From IMG/VR virus record IMGVR_UViG_3300031712_000052, positions 1 to 30,665 of that record: a stretch of DNA of 30,665 nt; one strand, given 5' to 3'. The translations under genes and the position numbers were made by a program. This stretch comes from a virus. Under the pieces are notes generated by a model. The model had not been told where the DNA came from, made no database searches, and saw only the letters and a program-made list of their open reading frames with translations. Below, one piece after another: positions 29,737 to 30,665 of this stretch. Position 1 is the stretch's first letter. Each line of letters begins with the position of its first letter.

Positions 29737-30665
29737 ATGAGCGTTCCTTCCAGAATCCTAAATGATCTCTTCACCCAGAAGCTGGATAGCAGCGAGGGCA
29801 AAGAGAAGATCGCAGAGTACGCTGGTACGTACATTCGTGACCGTTTGCGCGAAGTTTCCTTTGCGAGGAAGATCATTCCCCCGCAACAGGTGACCAGGGC
29901 AGACTGCCAGAGGTCCGTCAACCACGACACACTGGTGAAGATCATCGACATCGAGCCAAAGAGCAAGGCAATGTCTTTGACCTTCCGTGGTCAACCCACT
30001 GCACGTTTCGTACGTGCACCCCGTGCTGAAGTAGCCTTCTTCACCATCTCCTCGGAGAAGTTCGAGAAGACGGAGCAGGAACTTCTGGCATACGAAATGC
30101 CCATCACCAAGGTCATCGAAGACAACTCGGTGAAGGACATCCAAGAGATCGAAGACCGTGAGTTCTGCATCCACATCGAGGCTGCAGTACAGGCTCTCCA
30201 GGCAGAGGCCAATGGTAATCACACCACAACGCTGAACTGGTCCACAGTTCAGGCTGGCACGGTAGCTGAGTTCTCCGTACGCAAGGGTGAACTTGCTCGT
30301 CACGCAACCAGTTCCACATCAGCATCCCTACCTGTTCAGAAGACAGACTTCGTGAACATGTTCAAGATGCTGTCTGGAAACCGTCTGCGTGGTGAGATGG
30401 TTCTGATGACCGAAGTTGACTGGGATGACATCCTTCAGTGGACTGCGGAAGACGTTGGTAACAAGATCGTATCCGAGACCACGGTCGAGGGATACAAGTA
30501 CAACCTGCTCTTGGGCAGGGCATACTGCCGCACGGTCAAGACCGACATCCTCCGTCCAGGCAACCTGTACTTGTTCACGAAGCCGGACTTCTTTGGGAAG
30601 TTCTTCATCCTGAACAACACCAAGTTCTACATCGACAAGATCGCGAACTTGATCACCTGGCAGTC
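29737..30665 (+). CDS. Major capsid protein, 3' truncated by window edge
   Basis: Open from ATG 29737 (AGAGGT upstream) to the right edge, 309 codons visible. The visible protein is soluble, mixed alpha/beta: an N-terminal helical arm (SRILNDLFTQKL), EYAGTYIRDRLREVSFARKIIPP, a long helix region (EDREFCIHIEAAVQALQAEA), and FVNMFKMLSGNRLRGEMVLMTEVDWDDILQW, resembling the spine helix and P-domain of HK97-fold capsid proteins, then LLGRAYCRTVKTDILRPGNLYLFTKPDFFG as in capsid A-domains. Place after protease, scaffold-like and decoration genes and a high-expression-type codon pattern (many AAC, GAC, ATC, GTA/GTT) support the call. Confidence 0.82.
   Translation, partial: MSVPSRILNDLFTQKLDSSEGKEKIAEYAGTYIRDRLREVSFARKIIPPQQVTRADCQRSVNHDTLVKIIDIEPKSKAMSLTFRGQPTARFVRAPRAEVAFFTISSEKFEKTEQELLAYEMPITKVIEDNSVKDIQEIEDREFCIHIEAAVQALQAEANGNHTTTLNWSTVQAGTVAEFSVRKGELARHATSSTSASLPVQKTDFVNMFKMLSGNRLRGEMVLMTEVDWDDILQWTAEDVGNKIVSETTVEGYKYNLLLGRAYCRTVKTDILRPGNLYLFTKPDFFGKFFILNNTKFYIDKIANLITWQ

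Noticed and set aside
1-30665. CRISPR array, insertion sequence, integrase or attachment site
   Set aside because: No spaced direct repeats, transposase motifs or recombinase motifs were seen in any plausible reading frame.

Overview
The window is about 30.7 kb from the late (virion and packaging) region of a large tailed bacteriophage. The host cannot be named from the sequence. Genes are densely packed, often with ATGA stop/start overlaps and AGGAGG-type ribosome binding sites, and TAA, TAG and TGA are all used as stops, so the standard bacterial code applies. A gp5/VgrG-type spike with an HxH tip motif suggests a contractile tail, but no sheath or tube gene lies in the window.

Layout, left to right. 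(1) 1-4735, + strand: the end of a collagen-like fibre or appendage gene, an unrecognised virion gene, a glycine-zipper protein and the portal. (2) 4732-5926, - strand: a convergent operon of five small genes, two encoding CxxC proteins, with a promoter and a leader of two perfect stem-loops. (3) 6105-12284, + strand: a 2059-aa RNA polymerase in which the bacterial beta and beta-prime subunits are one polypeptide. (4) 12288-17278, + strand: baseplate spike, a small protein, a 671-aa virion protein and two unrecognised genes. (5) 17279-17518: a non-coding gap with a leftward promoter and a GC-rich hairpin. (6) 17519-20599: large terminase interrupted by a 418-aa LAGLIDADG-type intein placed inside the Walker A motif. 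(7) 20693-22433, - strand: three genes, the two left-hand ones each with its own promoter and near-identical ribosome binding leader. (8) 22528-30665, + strand: head assembly genes, including a 615-aa prohead protease, scaffold-like and disordered proteins, a small beta-rich head protein and the major capsid protein, which runs off the right edge.

How the parts work together. Portal, terminase, protease, scaffold-like proteins and capsid protein make and fill the head. The spike and collagen-like protein belong to the tail. The phage polymerase has a promoter region of its own between the portal and spike genes. It could transcribe phage genes during infection or be packaged as a virion enzyme; the sequence cannot decide which. 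Short - strand blocks of small genes interrupt the late + strand module and use a recurring GGGTATAAG promoter.

The main points for a second look are the fused polymerase lacking the beta-prime N-terminal zinc domain, the recurring promoter and its -35-like partner, an orphan copy of that promoter that may drive a non-coding RNA, a Lys-x-Ala peptide motif enriched across the head proteins, and the Walker A intein.
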